Of a DNA stretch of 64,000 nt, positions 49,401-60,689 are shown in pieces (position 1 is the stretch's first letter; every line of letters starts with the position of its first letter). The stretch lies in NCBI RefSeq assembly GCF_010183535.1, contig NC_071333.1:15064587-15128586 (forward strand), given 5' to 3'. The position numbers and the translations under genes are program-made. This DNA comes from Caenorhabditis remanei (lineage: Eukaryota; Nematoda; Chromadorea; Rhabditida; Rhabditidae). The notes beneath the pieces were generated by a model that was not told the DNA's origin, made no database searches, and saw nothing but the letters and a program-made list of their open reading frames with translations.

Positions 49401-51156
49401 ATTTGTTCACTATGATGAATGTTTAGGCAAATCAGATGGCCTCAATCGGAATCGATAAACAATAGAATTTGCAGAATCTGCAATATGATCTTGATGAAAG
49501 ACAAATGGCAACTTCTCGTAAAAGTCAAAGAGAAACAATGAGATCAAATGATCAGTTGTGTTTTTGAAAAATCATCTCTCAGATAAGACACGGGTTTCTG
49601 AACCTCACATGTTTATATCAAAATCACAGAAGGTAGAGTTATAAAAAATGTTTTAGATACATGTAAAGTCTTGTTGTAGAAGCTTTGATGTTTGGAATAA
49701 TGGAATTGATTTTTTTGATTAACTACTAAAAAATAACTGGAAACACTAACTAGAGACATGTTCATACTAGTTGCTGCTAGTTCTGTTTTTCTGTGTTTTT
49801 ACTTCATTCAGAACGTGAAATGCTATTTAGAAAAATGCGTGTGATTAAGGAAACAAGTAACATTTAAAAGTGTTCCAAAATTATTTTACTATAAAAATAC
49901 TCTGGTTTATTTTACTTATCTTGTTAATTGTCTTGTGAAACTCATGAGTGAAAGAAATATATGTTTCATTGTGCTCATATCTGGGCACCGTTTTTAAAGC
50001 AGAGGTCTAAGAGCCTACATAATCATCAAGAAGCTACTCGAACTAAAAACTTAATTACAAGAACAAATTGTTGTCCTTATTCATTGAAAGCGAGAAAAAG
50101 TTTAAAATAAAAATTTAAGCTATTAATGAATTAACAGATTAATGTGGTGAAAAAGTGGCAGGTTTTTGATTTGACACCAAATTGTTTTTCTAATTTTTGA
50201 GTTATACTTTACAACTTCAACTCACGTGTCTCTTTTCAGTAAGATTTATTATCTAGCAAAAAATTGGCTCCTTCGCATAAATTTATTGGAAAAGTTATTC
50301 AGTTCGAGCACCCAGTATGTGAAACTAGTAATAATGTCAAAGTGTAAAAATGAAATTCACAAAAACTTCTTCGATATCTCTACTGACCAGAAAGCTACAG
50401 TCAGATTATAAAACAGTTAGAAGTTCTTTCAAATATACTTTGGACATGTGAAATGTTGAATGGGATAAGTTCACGGCCTCTTACTCATTCCAGCAAAAGA
50501 AAACCTGTTTCCTACTCTACAGTTCACTGACACAAGAAAATAAAAAGTTTATTGGATAGTCATCTCAATTTTCTTCCGTTTATGTAGTATCTACAACGTG
50601 TAGCAGGCAGCACATGACATTCTTGACATGTGTTTCTCGAATTAACTTTTGGTCAACTTACAAGTTATTTCAGGTTAATTAGTATGTGTATTTATAGAAC
50701 GTGCTGAGTTATGAGAACTTAGTCCCCTCCAGCGCGCCTTTGTAATTCATTATTTCATTTTCCCAAATGTATGAAGAGAAATTCGAAGTAATACAAGAAA
50801 GGACGGAAAATTAATAATAATATTAATTAATAAAAGCGATGGGTAATCAAGAATCTCCTTTTTCTAAACCATTAATGCTGAAATATACAGAACGAAGAAA
50901 TTAAAGAAGAAGCTGAAAAAGAGAGAAAAAATGTTTTAAGAGTGGAAATCGGAATAAATATTGTGGCTTTTGTTTCAGAGTTTGATGTTTTTTTATTGTG
51001 GCGGCTGGATCGGGGGGAGAACGTAAAGGGCGGATAATCACATGGAATGTTTGCAACGAGTGACGAGACCTGAAAAATTGTTATTTGTAGTCACAAGTTG
51101 ATAGATTTTTAGAGATGTTTCGAATTTTGGCTCACTGATAACTAAAAAACACATAC
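46440..51156. other. 4.7-kb gene-poor region
   Basis: Next to the 45462-46439 gene, about 47000-47200 is GC-rich and includes ACTGCCGGCCTG at 47126-47137, so it may be that gene's promoter. From 47250 to 50950 the DNA is AT-rich with short random frames and no gene I can support. The right end holds the tsct-1 3' UTR, including a probable 87-nt intron at 51070-51156. Confidence 0.5.
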
Positions 51157-51158
51157 CT

Positions 51159-54100
51159 TTATTCAACAATTTGCTTGTTTGCCGTGATGAAAGCCAACAC
51201 ATCTGGAGCAACGTTCTCACGCAGCAGACGGTTTTCCTCACGGAGTGCGTTGAGCTAAAAGGATTTGAATTAAAGTCCAAAATTCTTCGAAACAGTTCTT
51301 ACTCTAGCTTCCAAATCGGTGATAGTGGTTCTCAAAGTTTCTACTTCTTCTCTGACAGCGAATGTGAGATGGGTCTTGACAAGATCCATGGCTTGGACAA
51401 TCTTGTTATCAATTGCGACGACAGTGTTGCTGGTTGCTGTTGCCAATTTGGCAGAGTCTTCAACTTTTGAACCATCAGCTCCTACCATTGCAGCAGCTGA
51501 ATTCTGTGAAGTAGTCATATCCTCAACTGGTGCGATCTGTAAACATGAATAATACGATTAGAAACTCTAGAAATAAAAATGCAGACAGGCTCTCATTACA
51601 GCGTGCGGACCAATGTCACAACTGATGGCATCCTCTCACAACACGCGCTTTTTATTCAACCGATGAGAGAAGAAATGAGGGAATTCCCACACTGACCCAC
51701 GAGTGTAATTTTGTTTTGTGCTATTGGGATATTGTTTTATAGTGCAAGAGGTTTTGTGATCACTGGAGATGTTTGAGTCAATAGGAGGTGATACATCATG
51801 CAAATTTGTCACAGGTCACGCCGGACCGGACCGAGCCGAAATAAGACTTTTTTTGGCCCGGCCCGGGGTTTAAAATTCAAAAAAAAATTGAACAAACTTT
51901 TGAATTTTTTTCGAAAATGTCGATTTTTTCACTATACTTCAGAGTTCATTCAAAAGCTGTTCATGCATCAAAAAATAGGATTATTTGAATGTAAAATTCT
52001 TAAAAAATAAGCACCTTTTCTTAAAACCGGGCCGGACTAAGCAAAATCTCAGCCCGGCCTAGCCAGGCCAAAGTTTGATAAGTTTGACGTCAAGATTGTT
52101 TCTTACAGTAACCACAGACCTCGGTCACTTCAGAAAAAGCTCCCGTTTCTTACATTCAGTTTTTCGTTTGAGCCCTACTTAAATTTTACGGCTTGGCTGT
52201 TTTTATGTAGTTGTTGAATTCTTGAGATACATATGGTTATTATTAGTACTGTTTCCCACTTTTTTTCCAATTTCCTGCTTGCTAATCAAATTATTCTCTA
52301 ATGTAAGTAGTTAATCAGAAATGTTTTTGTCTGAACGTGGCTCTACAACATAAAACCTATTAACGAGTTTCCTCCCAGATGTCTAGCTGTACACCATGTT
52401 GTTTAATGATCATTAGTGTTTCGTTGAAGAGCCGCCGCCGCCGGGTTGTTAGAGGGCAATTGAGAGGAATTTTTGAGCCTCCAACATGTTTCACAAATGT
52501 GTTAAGGACCAGCGCCAAAGAAAAATATCAAAAAAGTATCAAAACTCACCATGTCACTGCCCACTGGAGCGCTGACAAGCGTTTCAGCAGTAACCGCTGC
52601 CGTTTCTGGATCCATGATGAGAATCTTGATTTGATTGGTGACTGGAACTTGATCGAGGCTGTAAAATGAAACGATGGGACTTCTTCTGTTTCCCACACTC
52701 ACTCTCGAGAGCCAAAGAGAAAAAAATGCGGGAGAAGAAATTGGTTATTTCGCGCCAGAGGAGACCTCAAGGCCTCCGTGTTTCGTCTCCTCTTCTCCCC
52801 GCTTCTTCTCTTCGCAACGTGAGAATTGAGGAGGCAACGAAAAACGGCTGGAGGGAAGGCTCACTGAGCTCTGAGGCTCAGGCTAAGCACGGAAAGAAGG
52901 AGAAAAGGAAGAGGCTGGCTTCACCAATATTGACTCTTTACTACTATGCCTTTTTTTTTCCACTATCTACCAAAAAGCCATTATAGAATAATGTATTAGG
53001 CGCCAAGCTCAACCAGAATTGGTTGCTCGAATTGGCAATTGGCGCCCCCAAAAAACGAGAGGAAAAATGAGATATAATCCCTATTTTTACTGACATGACC
53101 ATTTCTCCTTTTCTCTTTTCTCTTTTTTTTTCCTCGAGAGCTCATATTTATTGTTTTTGGGTATAGAATGACTAACGGAAATGATTCGGATACCAGAAGC
53201 GGAAAAGAGGGCAATGTGAAAGAAAAACCAGAAAAAAGTAGAATAAACACTACATTTTTTTAGACAGAAAAAAGCTCCGTGAGTCTTTCTAAACATGGTG
53301 GCCCATCAATGCTAAACATTGTCCACAAAAATTCTCCCATTCGTTTTTTTTCTTGCTGGCAGACACAAAAAATACGCGGCGACTTGGAGAAATGAGAAAG
53401 AAGAAAGAAAAAACAACACAAGATATCCTGCTCTCGTTCGATACATTCTGGGCGTATTCGTTTGGAAACGAACACCATAGAAACCATGAAAGAAAGAAGA
53501 CACGCTCAATTTGGAATGAGATTTTTCTCAAGAAAGGATATTATTTTTTCGAGAAAATGAGAAAACATTACAAATTTCAGAGTATATAAATAAGTTATAT
53601 CCTCTGTACGGTAAAAAATAGAAAACCAGGGAAAACAACATTGTCGGTCACACATTCTGGGTGCATTCAGCACCTAGAGCATTTTTCACTTCTTCCTCAA
53701 AGCGAAGACAGCACCAAAACCTTTATTAAATTTTTATATGTTTGAGGGAAGAATCTTCTGGTATTAATTGCATTTTTGTAATTCCCTCCTTGAAAGAATA
53801 GAGAACAATGAGGCTTAGAGAACAAAAAATTCAAAAACAATTGTTAGTTTTTTTCTGATGGAGAAATTTTTTCACATAAAGACATTTCTTTTTGGGTGAT
53901 AAATCTTTTGAGATGACTATAGCGCTGTATAAAATGTAGAAATGTAAAAATGCATTATGATTTACAAAGGTAATCATTCAAGTGTGTTCACAATCAGTGA
54001 AAACCAACTACGACCGAGAAAAAAAGAAAAAAGTCTCCGTCACAGTTTTCATGTGGGTGGTCTCATTCGAGCTTTGAGATCATGTGGACATGCCAAAAAA

Positions 54101-57100
54101 TAAAATTCTCTGCCCACATGCAACCTAGTTTTCTGTCTGCATGCATTTTTGTGGATTCGAACTCAGATGGGAATGGGAAAATAAGATGGTGAAAAGAAGG
54201 AGAAAAAAAGAAGGAAAAAAAACTACTCGTTTTCTTACTTCTCCTCATCCCTCATCGTTCCATCTTTAACAACTGGCATGTTCACTTCATTTTTTCTCTC
54301 TTTTTCTACCCGCAGAAAATATGACAGGAAGGAAGCGTGGTCCCCGCGAAAAAGAGAAAAAAGACAATAACAACAAAAACAAATAGAGTTCCGAGGTGAC
54401 GTGGAACACAATTTTCTAATAAGTATTACTTACATGAACATCGCCGTGTTGAAGGTAATCGGAAGAAAATTGAAGTGACAGAATGGGTTATACGGAGCGA
54501 GTGGGAGAATGGGTAATAGCGTATTTGACATGTTTTTAAGGTCAACGTGGCTGATGCGTTTTTGGGGAGTTGATGTGGTTTTATCGAGGATAATTTACGA
54601 TTTACTATAACCTAATGACGTTTGTTAAGAAAAAATGGGAAGACAGACGCAGAAAAAAGACCCGATAATGGGTAAGTGAGGTGAACCTGGCTTGGTAAGA
54701 ATATTCATTCCAGCTTTGAGACGAAATCAATAGTTTTCAAATTGCAATAATGAACTAAATCTTTTTTTTTCAAAAAAAAAATTTTGGCGTGATGGCCTTA
54801 AAGCCAAAGTCAACCGCTTTTCATCTCCTTGTCAATTCTCCTGAGGCGTTTATATTTCTCCCTCCATATTTTTTTCGTCTATTCACACACGCGCATGTTA
54901 TGGCCACGTGATTGCTCAGATTGGGCGTCGGAGATTAGTTTTGTTGAGATAACTCACCGTGGTTGACTTTTATGGAGCACCTTGATGCTGTCAGCTCCTC
55001 CTGTCGCAGCTTCTGGAGCAGCAACCGTGGGTGGACGTGGGAACCTCTGACGGACGGTGATCACGTTGTTTTTTGTGGTGACGATCATTCCGTACTCGTC
55101 ATCCGGAGGATAGTTTCCGAATTCTGAAAATTGTTTAGGGTTAGAATTTATCAATTTGGGAGTTCAGGCCATTCCAATCAGATTTGTGGGCTGGGCCCGC
55201 GTCACTGTAAGAAAATTCGTAATTTTGATTTTTTTTTGCAAAAAAGTCGAATTCTCGACTATATTTTTACATGTCGATAAAACTCAAGCGTAAATAGGAT
55301 TTTTGACTATTTTTGATAAAAATTTTTTAAAAATTCGAACATTTTTTTACTCGGGCCGACCGGATCGTGCCGATATTTTGCAAGTCTGATTCCAATTTTC
55401 GAAGAAGTAACTATTTTTTCACAAAGTTTTCATTAGTCACTGAAAAAGTTTTGACTTACCTCCCATAGCTGATCCGAATCTCGTATCAATCACTTTCCAT
55501 CTTCCACGCGTGAACTCTCCTGGCACCGGTACAACTTGAAATTTTTTCTTCGGCTTATCCGGACACGCACTTGGAGGAACAATCTCCAGAAGAGACGCCT
55601 CCGTAGCAGTGGTACTCATGATCAGGGTATTCTGCTGGAACGCCTGAAAGAATAAAAATTCGATTTGAAAAACTGAAAGAAGGCAAGCCAGCAACATATG
55701 TCAAGCAAGAAAAGATTGCGCGGCAGATGGAATGAGAAATGCTAATCTAGAAATTTCGAAATCTCGAAGCCTCGTCTCTAATGCAAAGGTCATTTTCGTA
55801 ACGCGGCTAATCTCTGCAGACATATGTAGCCGAACGAAAAACTGCTGAACGAAAAATGAAACTATTGGAGAACGCAGCCTTTTAAATGGAAAAGATGACT
55901 AATCAGAACATTATCGATAACGATGATTCCTAGGAGAAAGAGAGATAGAACGAACTTTTGAGAGAAACATGTTACAAGAAGAAATGATTGAATTCTATTT
56001 TAGGATATTTTTCGTAACAACTTAAAACTGGTACTGAAAATCTTAAATTCTGAAAAAGTAAACTATTCATTTTCAAAAATCAAAAGTTATTTGAATCTAA
56101 ACGGATAAAAAAAAGTTCAGAATAGAGAGATGTTTTTTTCTTCGAACCGGCAACAAAGTTTGCTTTCAAATTTTTATCGCGGCACAAATCACTGATCACT
56201 TTCTTTTACAAAATAAGTCCTAATTTGAAATCTCTCAAAACTTTCACGTAGGAGATAGACCAATTCGCGAAGTTTAGCAATCTTTGCTTTAATGATTGAT
56301 GAACTAGTGGCAGAGAGAAAGAGAAACAGAGGCAGGAAATGACACGTAAGTTCACTTGAAAAAAGAGCTCGCTGTTTGGGAACAGCTGTACTTGCTCAAG
56401 TGTGATGGAGAAGCGTGTCAAGTAAATAGACACAACGCAACAAAATTTTGAAGGTTTTTTTTTCAAAAAGGCTTCAAGAGACATTTTACTTCTGTTTTTG
56501 ATTAATTGGTACTTTGAAATTGAGAAGAAGTCTAAAACCTTGAAATGTTTCTCAGCAAATTCAAAAACGTTGTAAGACAGACAGCAAGTACGTCCTTGGA
56601 ACAAACGAAAACTTAGAAGCGGGCTAAACTTCAAAAAACCGAAGAAAAACAAATGATAAATGGGAGAAGAAACATGACGGAGGAAAACTAACGTTCTATG
56701 AATATGCAACGCAAACGTCTGCAACAAAAAGAAAAAGAGAGAAAAAGAAAGAGGTTGCGATCAGAGAGAACACATTCGCATTACCAGAAAAAACCGAAGA
56801 AAAATGTCTTGCGGATAAAAGACTTATTTTGATCATTTGAGCATTCAATATCAATAGTGAGAGGAATACAAAGAAGGCTTGACAAATTTGTATCTATTTA
56901 GGAGGATATGATTGTTTTGAGAGAGAGAGAGAGAGAGAGAGAGAAATGAGAGATTTGCTTCTTTTCTTCAATTTTTGCTAAAAAGGTTATACGGTACAAA
57001 AAAATAAATGAGAGTTGAAAAATGAGAAGGAAAATTAAGAAATGTGAAGTTTCAACAAAAGTTATATGTCCACGTTTCCTTCTGTACACATTTTGTGTAT

Positions 57101-57988
57101 CAAAACTATAGCAGTTGAAACTTTTGATCTGCGGAGCGCGAAAAGTGTAAAGGGAAGAGCTATTTTTTAAAACGCAAATAAAATGAAAAAAAGGGAGAAG
57201 CCCAGATAGACTTTTTTGCGGTTTAAAAGCCGGTTGGGCTAAAGGGAAAGAAGAACGGCACATGTATGTATGTGAGTATCAAAGAGAAAGAGGAAAAGAA
57301 GAAAAGAAAAGAGAGGTGCAAATGTATTCAAATAAGAGCACATGGAGAATATTCTAATTGAGAGTACACATTGAAAAGAGTGAAAGTATTGATAAGAGTA
57401 TGAATGGAAAGTAAGAGTTGGAAAGAACATGTTGAATATACTCTTTGGTGTAGTGAACTCATTGAATTCAAATGAAAGAAACGGGAAAAAGTGGATATTC
57501 CTTCTGCGAAAACTTTTGCTAATTAAAAAGTGAGATATCGATCTCAGGCTAATATAAGCATGCACTGAAAATGAATCAATCTGCCGTTACACTCAAATTA
57601 AGCCGCGACTGAAAACAGCTAAAAATCAAAATTCGCGAAAATCGTCAGACAGACACCCAATTGAGTATAATACATGCAAATCGTTGTCATTTAGAAGCGA
57701 CACAGGAAATGAAAAAATAATAGATAGAACCTATGTTGAGTCACATTTCCATTCGTTGTCCTGATCATTGAATATAGAAAATTTGAAAAGAAACATAAAA
57801 AAAATACAAACGAAAATTGTCAAAAAACGATTGGAAGAAAGGGGAAGCGCCCTCTTGGAGACGGAGATAAACACAACACACGAGGTCACAGAAAACAGAA
57901 AAGCATATTGTTTGATCAGATCAGAAGGGCAGAGTCATGTGAAAAATGAGTCGAAAACTTGAACACTTACTGCAGCAAAGATGAACAT
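51159..57988 (-). CDS. tsct-1: TSC22-domain leucine-zipper regulator, long and short isoforms
   Basis: Longest model, six exons: 57971-57988 (ATG 57986-57988), 55460-55643, 54958-55123, 52550-52658, 51303-51536 and 51159-51254, 268 aa. The TSC box is [20 protein letters not shown] followed by VREEVETLR and a leucine zipper running into [17 protein letters not shown]. The second exon encodes [20 protein letters not shown], matching the conserved GRW motif of long TSC22D proteins. An internal ATG (55617-55619) gives 254 aa. Another ATG (52613-52615, [12 protein letters not shown]) with GC-rich DNA upstream would give a 131-aa short form, as in vertebrates, where long and short TSC22 forms come from separate promoters. 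TSC22 proteins dimerise and modulate transcription and osmotic or growth signalling. Introns of 1-2.3 kb separate the alternative starts. C. elegans tsct-1 is T18D3.7. Confidence 0.9.
51803..52088. repeat. tsct-1: GGCCCGG-type MITE copy, longest
   Basis: Lies in a tsct-1 intron. Both ends carry dense GGCCCGGCCCGG and GGCCGG words in inverted arrangement around an AT-rich core. The outer ends are AATTTGTCAC on the left and GATAAGTTTGACG on the right. Confidence 0.75.
52659..52950 (-). promoter_or_regulatory. tsct-1: candidate internal promoter for the short tsct-1 form
   Basis: Immediately upstream of the exon that carries the short-form ATG, the DNA turns GC-rich (about 52750-52910) within a long AT-rich intron. 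The exon also has a proper acceptor (TTTTACAG), so it is used both as an internal and possibly as a first exon. Inference from composition. Confidence 0.4.
55180..55390. repeat. tsct-1: GGCCCGG-type MITE copy
   Basis: In the tsct-1 intron 55124-55459. Left end GATTTGTGGGCTGGGCCCGC, right end CTCGGGCCGACCGG then ATTTTGCAAGTCTG, AT-rich core. Confidence 0.7.
56919..56944. repeat. (GA)13 microsatellite
   Basis: Thirteen uninterrupted GA units inside the first long tsct-1 intron. Confidence 0.95.
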
Positions 57989-60680
57989 CGTTTGTGCCAA
58001 AATTTCGAACTGCTTGAAGACGGGCAGTAGTTTAATAACCCTGAAAAAAAGATGAGTCGTAAAAATGAACGATTTTATTAAGATCGAGGAGGAAAGAGAA
58101 AGATAAGTCACATGAATCTCGAGTTTTCACTCATTAAAAATTTTCCAAAGAAACTTTTTATGAGAGACAAAATGAGAGAAAGAATAAGATGGAAATGTGG
58201 AAAAGTTTGCCCGAGGGTGAAATATGAGAGAAGTGAGCTGTTGTAACATAAATAATGTTCACAGATGCGAATACTTCAAAAAATGAGTATGGAAAAAAGT
58301 GAATTTCTTGTTTTGAACGCAGTATGTCTAATCCTTGAATTTACGATTTAGTGAAGTCTTAATATTTCCAGTTCTGGATATGCAGTGGGGTAAAGTTTAG
58401 ATAACACTCCGTAAATAAGAGAAATGAAAGAAGTCTGAGCAAAATGTATTTGGCGGTTGACACGACATATGGCTTGTGAAAAAAGAAAAAGACCCAGAAC
58501 CCATTCTTTTTTTGGGAAATGTGTTCGTTCCAATCTTAATGCGCCGCGGGTTTCATGGGTTGAATGAAAAGAGGGTGCTGTTTTGGTAGTGACCAAAAAA
58601 AGGAGAGCTTTCTCGAGAAATCGGTCGATTCAATTGAGGGGAGTAGTGAAAAAGGAAATTGTTCAAACGAAACTGAAGAGGAGGTACCGAAGGAAATTCA
58701 AGCAAGAATTGAAATTCCCAGCGGAGTTTCACAAAAAAGAACGGGTGCAGAATGGGAATGGAAGAAAATTGGAAAAAAAGATGGGGGAAAACGTTAATGA
58801 AATTTTGTTCAAAGTTTTATTTATCCACGCCACTTTTTTGTTTGTTTGCAAAGAGAATTTTTCAACAAGTATGGGAAACTTTACGAAAGGAACCTCTCAA
58901 AACGAAACAAAATACTGCACCAAAAAACGGAACTAGACGAAGCAATTCTGATACTTATTCCCCTCGAGCTATTTCTTCTCTATTCCTCGACAACTTTGGA
59001 AATGGAGACGCTAGTCAACTGAAACAAAAAACGAAGAAAGAAAAAAAAACAAGAAAAATGGTGATAAATAATTGAAAACTCTGTCACATTCCACCCGAAT
59101 GTTCATGTTCCTTGTAACATGTGATGCTACTTTTTATGTCAAAAACTTTGTGTTCAACACTACATGATGACTAACAGATGCACCATGTATTCACAACAAA
59201 CCAGTGACAATGAACTGTATGGTGAGGAAGGGAAGTAAGACCAGAGGGAAACTGAAGAGACTACATGTCAGTTATACATAATTTTTATTCGGAATCAGAA
59301 TCAGAATTCAGTGACGAGGACAGACCATGCCGAAGTTGAGGAATTATAGTTCTATTTCGGGAAAAGTTTCGGTTAAACGATTGAAATGGTTACAAAACAC
59401 CAATGATGATGTATACTCAGAATTTTCATGAGTTGCATCTTTTTTGAAAAGGTCACTGGAAAGTAATAACAAAGGAAACATCAAAGGAAAAAAAAACTTT
59501 GTCTCGGGAACGTTTTCTGAGAGTTCTCTCTCTTTTTCTATCTTCTTATTTTTTTCTTTTGGACGAATTCTCTAAACCCTGAAGTCATCATAAGCAAAGC
59601 AGTGAACATAGAAAGCAAAAGAAAACGAACTTCCGAAAGAGCAAGAATTTTGGGGGGAAAAATTAGACCCCCTTGAAAAGAGCAGAAAAGATTAAACTCC
59701 TTTTGGGAAAATTTGAATCTGAATTTCTGATTGTCATAATATATATTCAGGTATCTCTATTTTTGAGTCCATTTTTGGTCCATTTTTTCATTTTTGATTG
59801 CTGTGAATGTTTGATAGCAATGCATCAGTCTAAAATTTAATAGTTTTTTTTAGTGAAAATGTCAAAATTAAACTTGTTATGTATCGAAAACCCTGCAACC
59901 AGGAAAGAATCGAAATCCCTGCTCATCAAATTTCAGTCCAGACCCTTCACCTACTTCGCTGTCTCCATGGTTTGAAATTTATTAGACATCACGCATTCTC
60001 GCAGATGACAAACAAATCCAACATTTTCGAATAACAAAAAAATTATATGTTTTATCATAGTTTCCCCTTGGCGACATTTCTCGCTTCAGTACACTCCAGT
60101 GAGTTTTGATAAAACTTATTTTGGATAAGGCTCAATTGATTTTTTTATTCTGTCTGTTGAGGTGGTTACGGTGTTCAATTCTGCTGAACACTTTTTTTGA
60201 GACTTGAGACTTTCCATCCACAGGTTGGTCAAAAAAACATGGGGGGATATTTGTTCGTCACCAAATCCCCTGTTTGTGCGATATTTCTTAAAAAAGATTA
60301 GCTGAAACGGATTTGAACTTTAAGGTGTTGCGCACCACACAAAGAGTTTTTTAATCCATTACATCTCTACATGTATTTCATTTCTTTCGCTTCTCCTGAA
60401 CGAAAATTCCACAAAAAACGCATTGATCACACATGTCATCGCTGTCAACGGAAAGAAGGCTTGTGCACCCTACTCTTTTTAAAATTTTTGTGCCCATTGT
60501 CCTTTCTATGAAAATTTGGACCCAATCTGAGGTCTCGTTCTTTACGTTTTCACTTCCCTGTTTACGAATTTCTCGGAGAACCTAAGTTCTTTATCGCCCA
60601 TGTGTTTCACATTATCAATTTCTCATTCATTTTTCTTCTGTATTCTTTTCACCTCAAATTTACTTTTCATTCTCAATTCA
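57989..60680. other. tsct-1 5' flank and gene-poor DNA
   Basis: 57989-58040 is the 5' UTR of the long tsct-1 form, preceded by a TTTCAG acceptor. Overlapping plus-strand frames at 58564-59075 are A-rich and unlikely to be coding. A short minus-strand frame ending LNSDSDSE at 59285 has no usable acceptor. I see no gene. Confidence 0.5.
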
Positions 60681-60689
60681 TTTCTTACT

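Noticed and set aside
58564..59075. Three overlapping Lys/Glu-rich frames on the plus strand
   Set aside because: All three frames are open because the DNA is A-rich; none has splice or family evidence.
59285..59390. Minus-strand frame ending LNSDSDSE
   Set aside because: It resembles an acidic C terminus, but a stop lies 35 codons upstream and no good acceptor falls between them.
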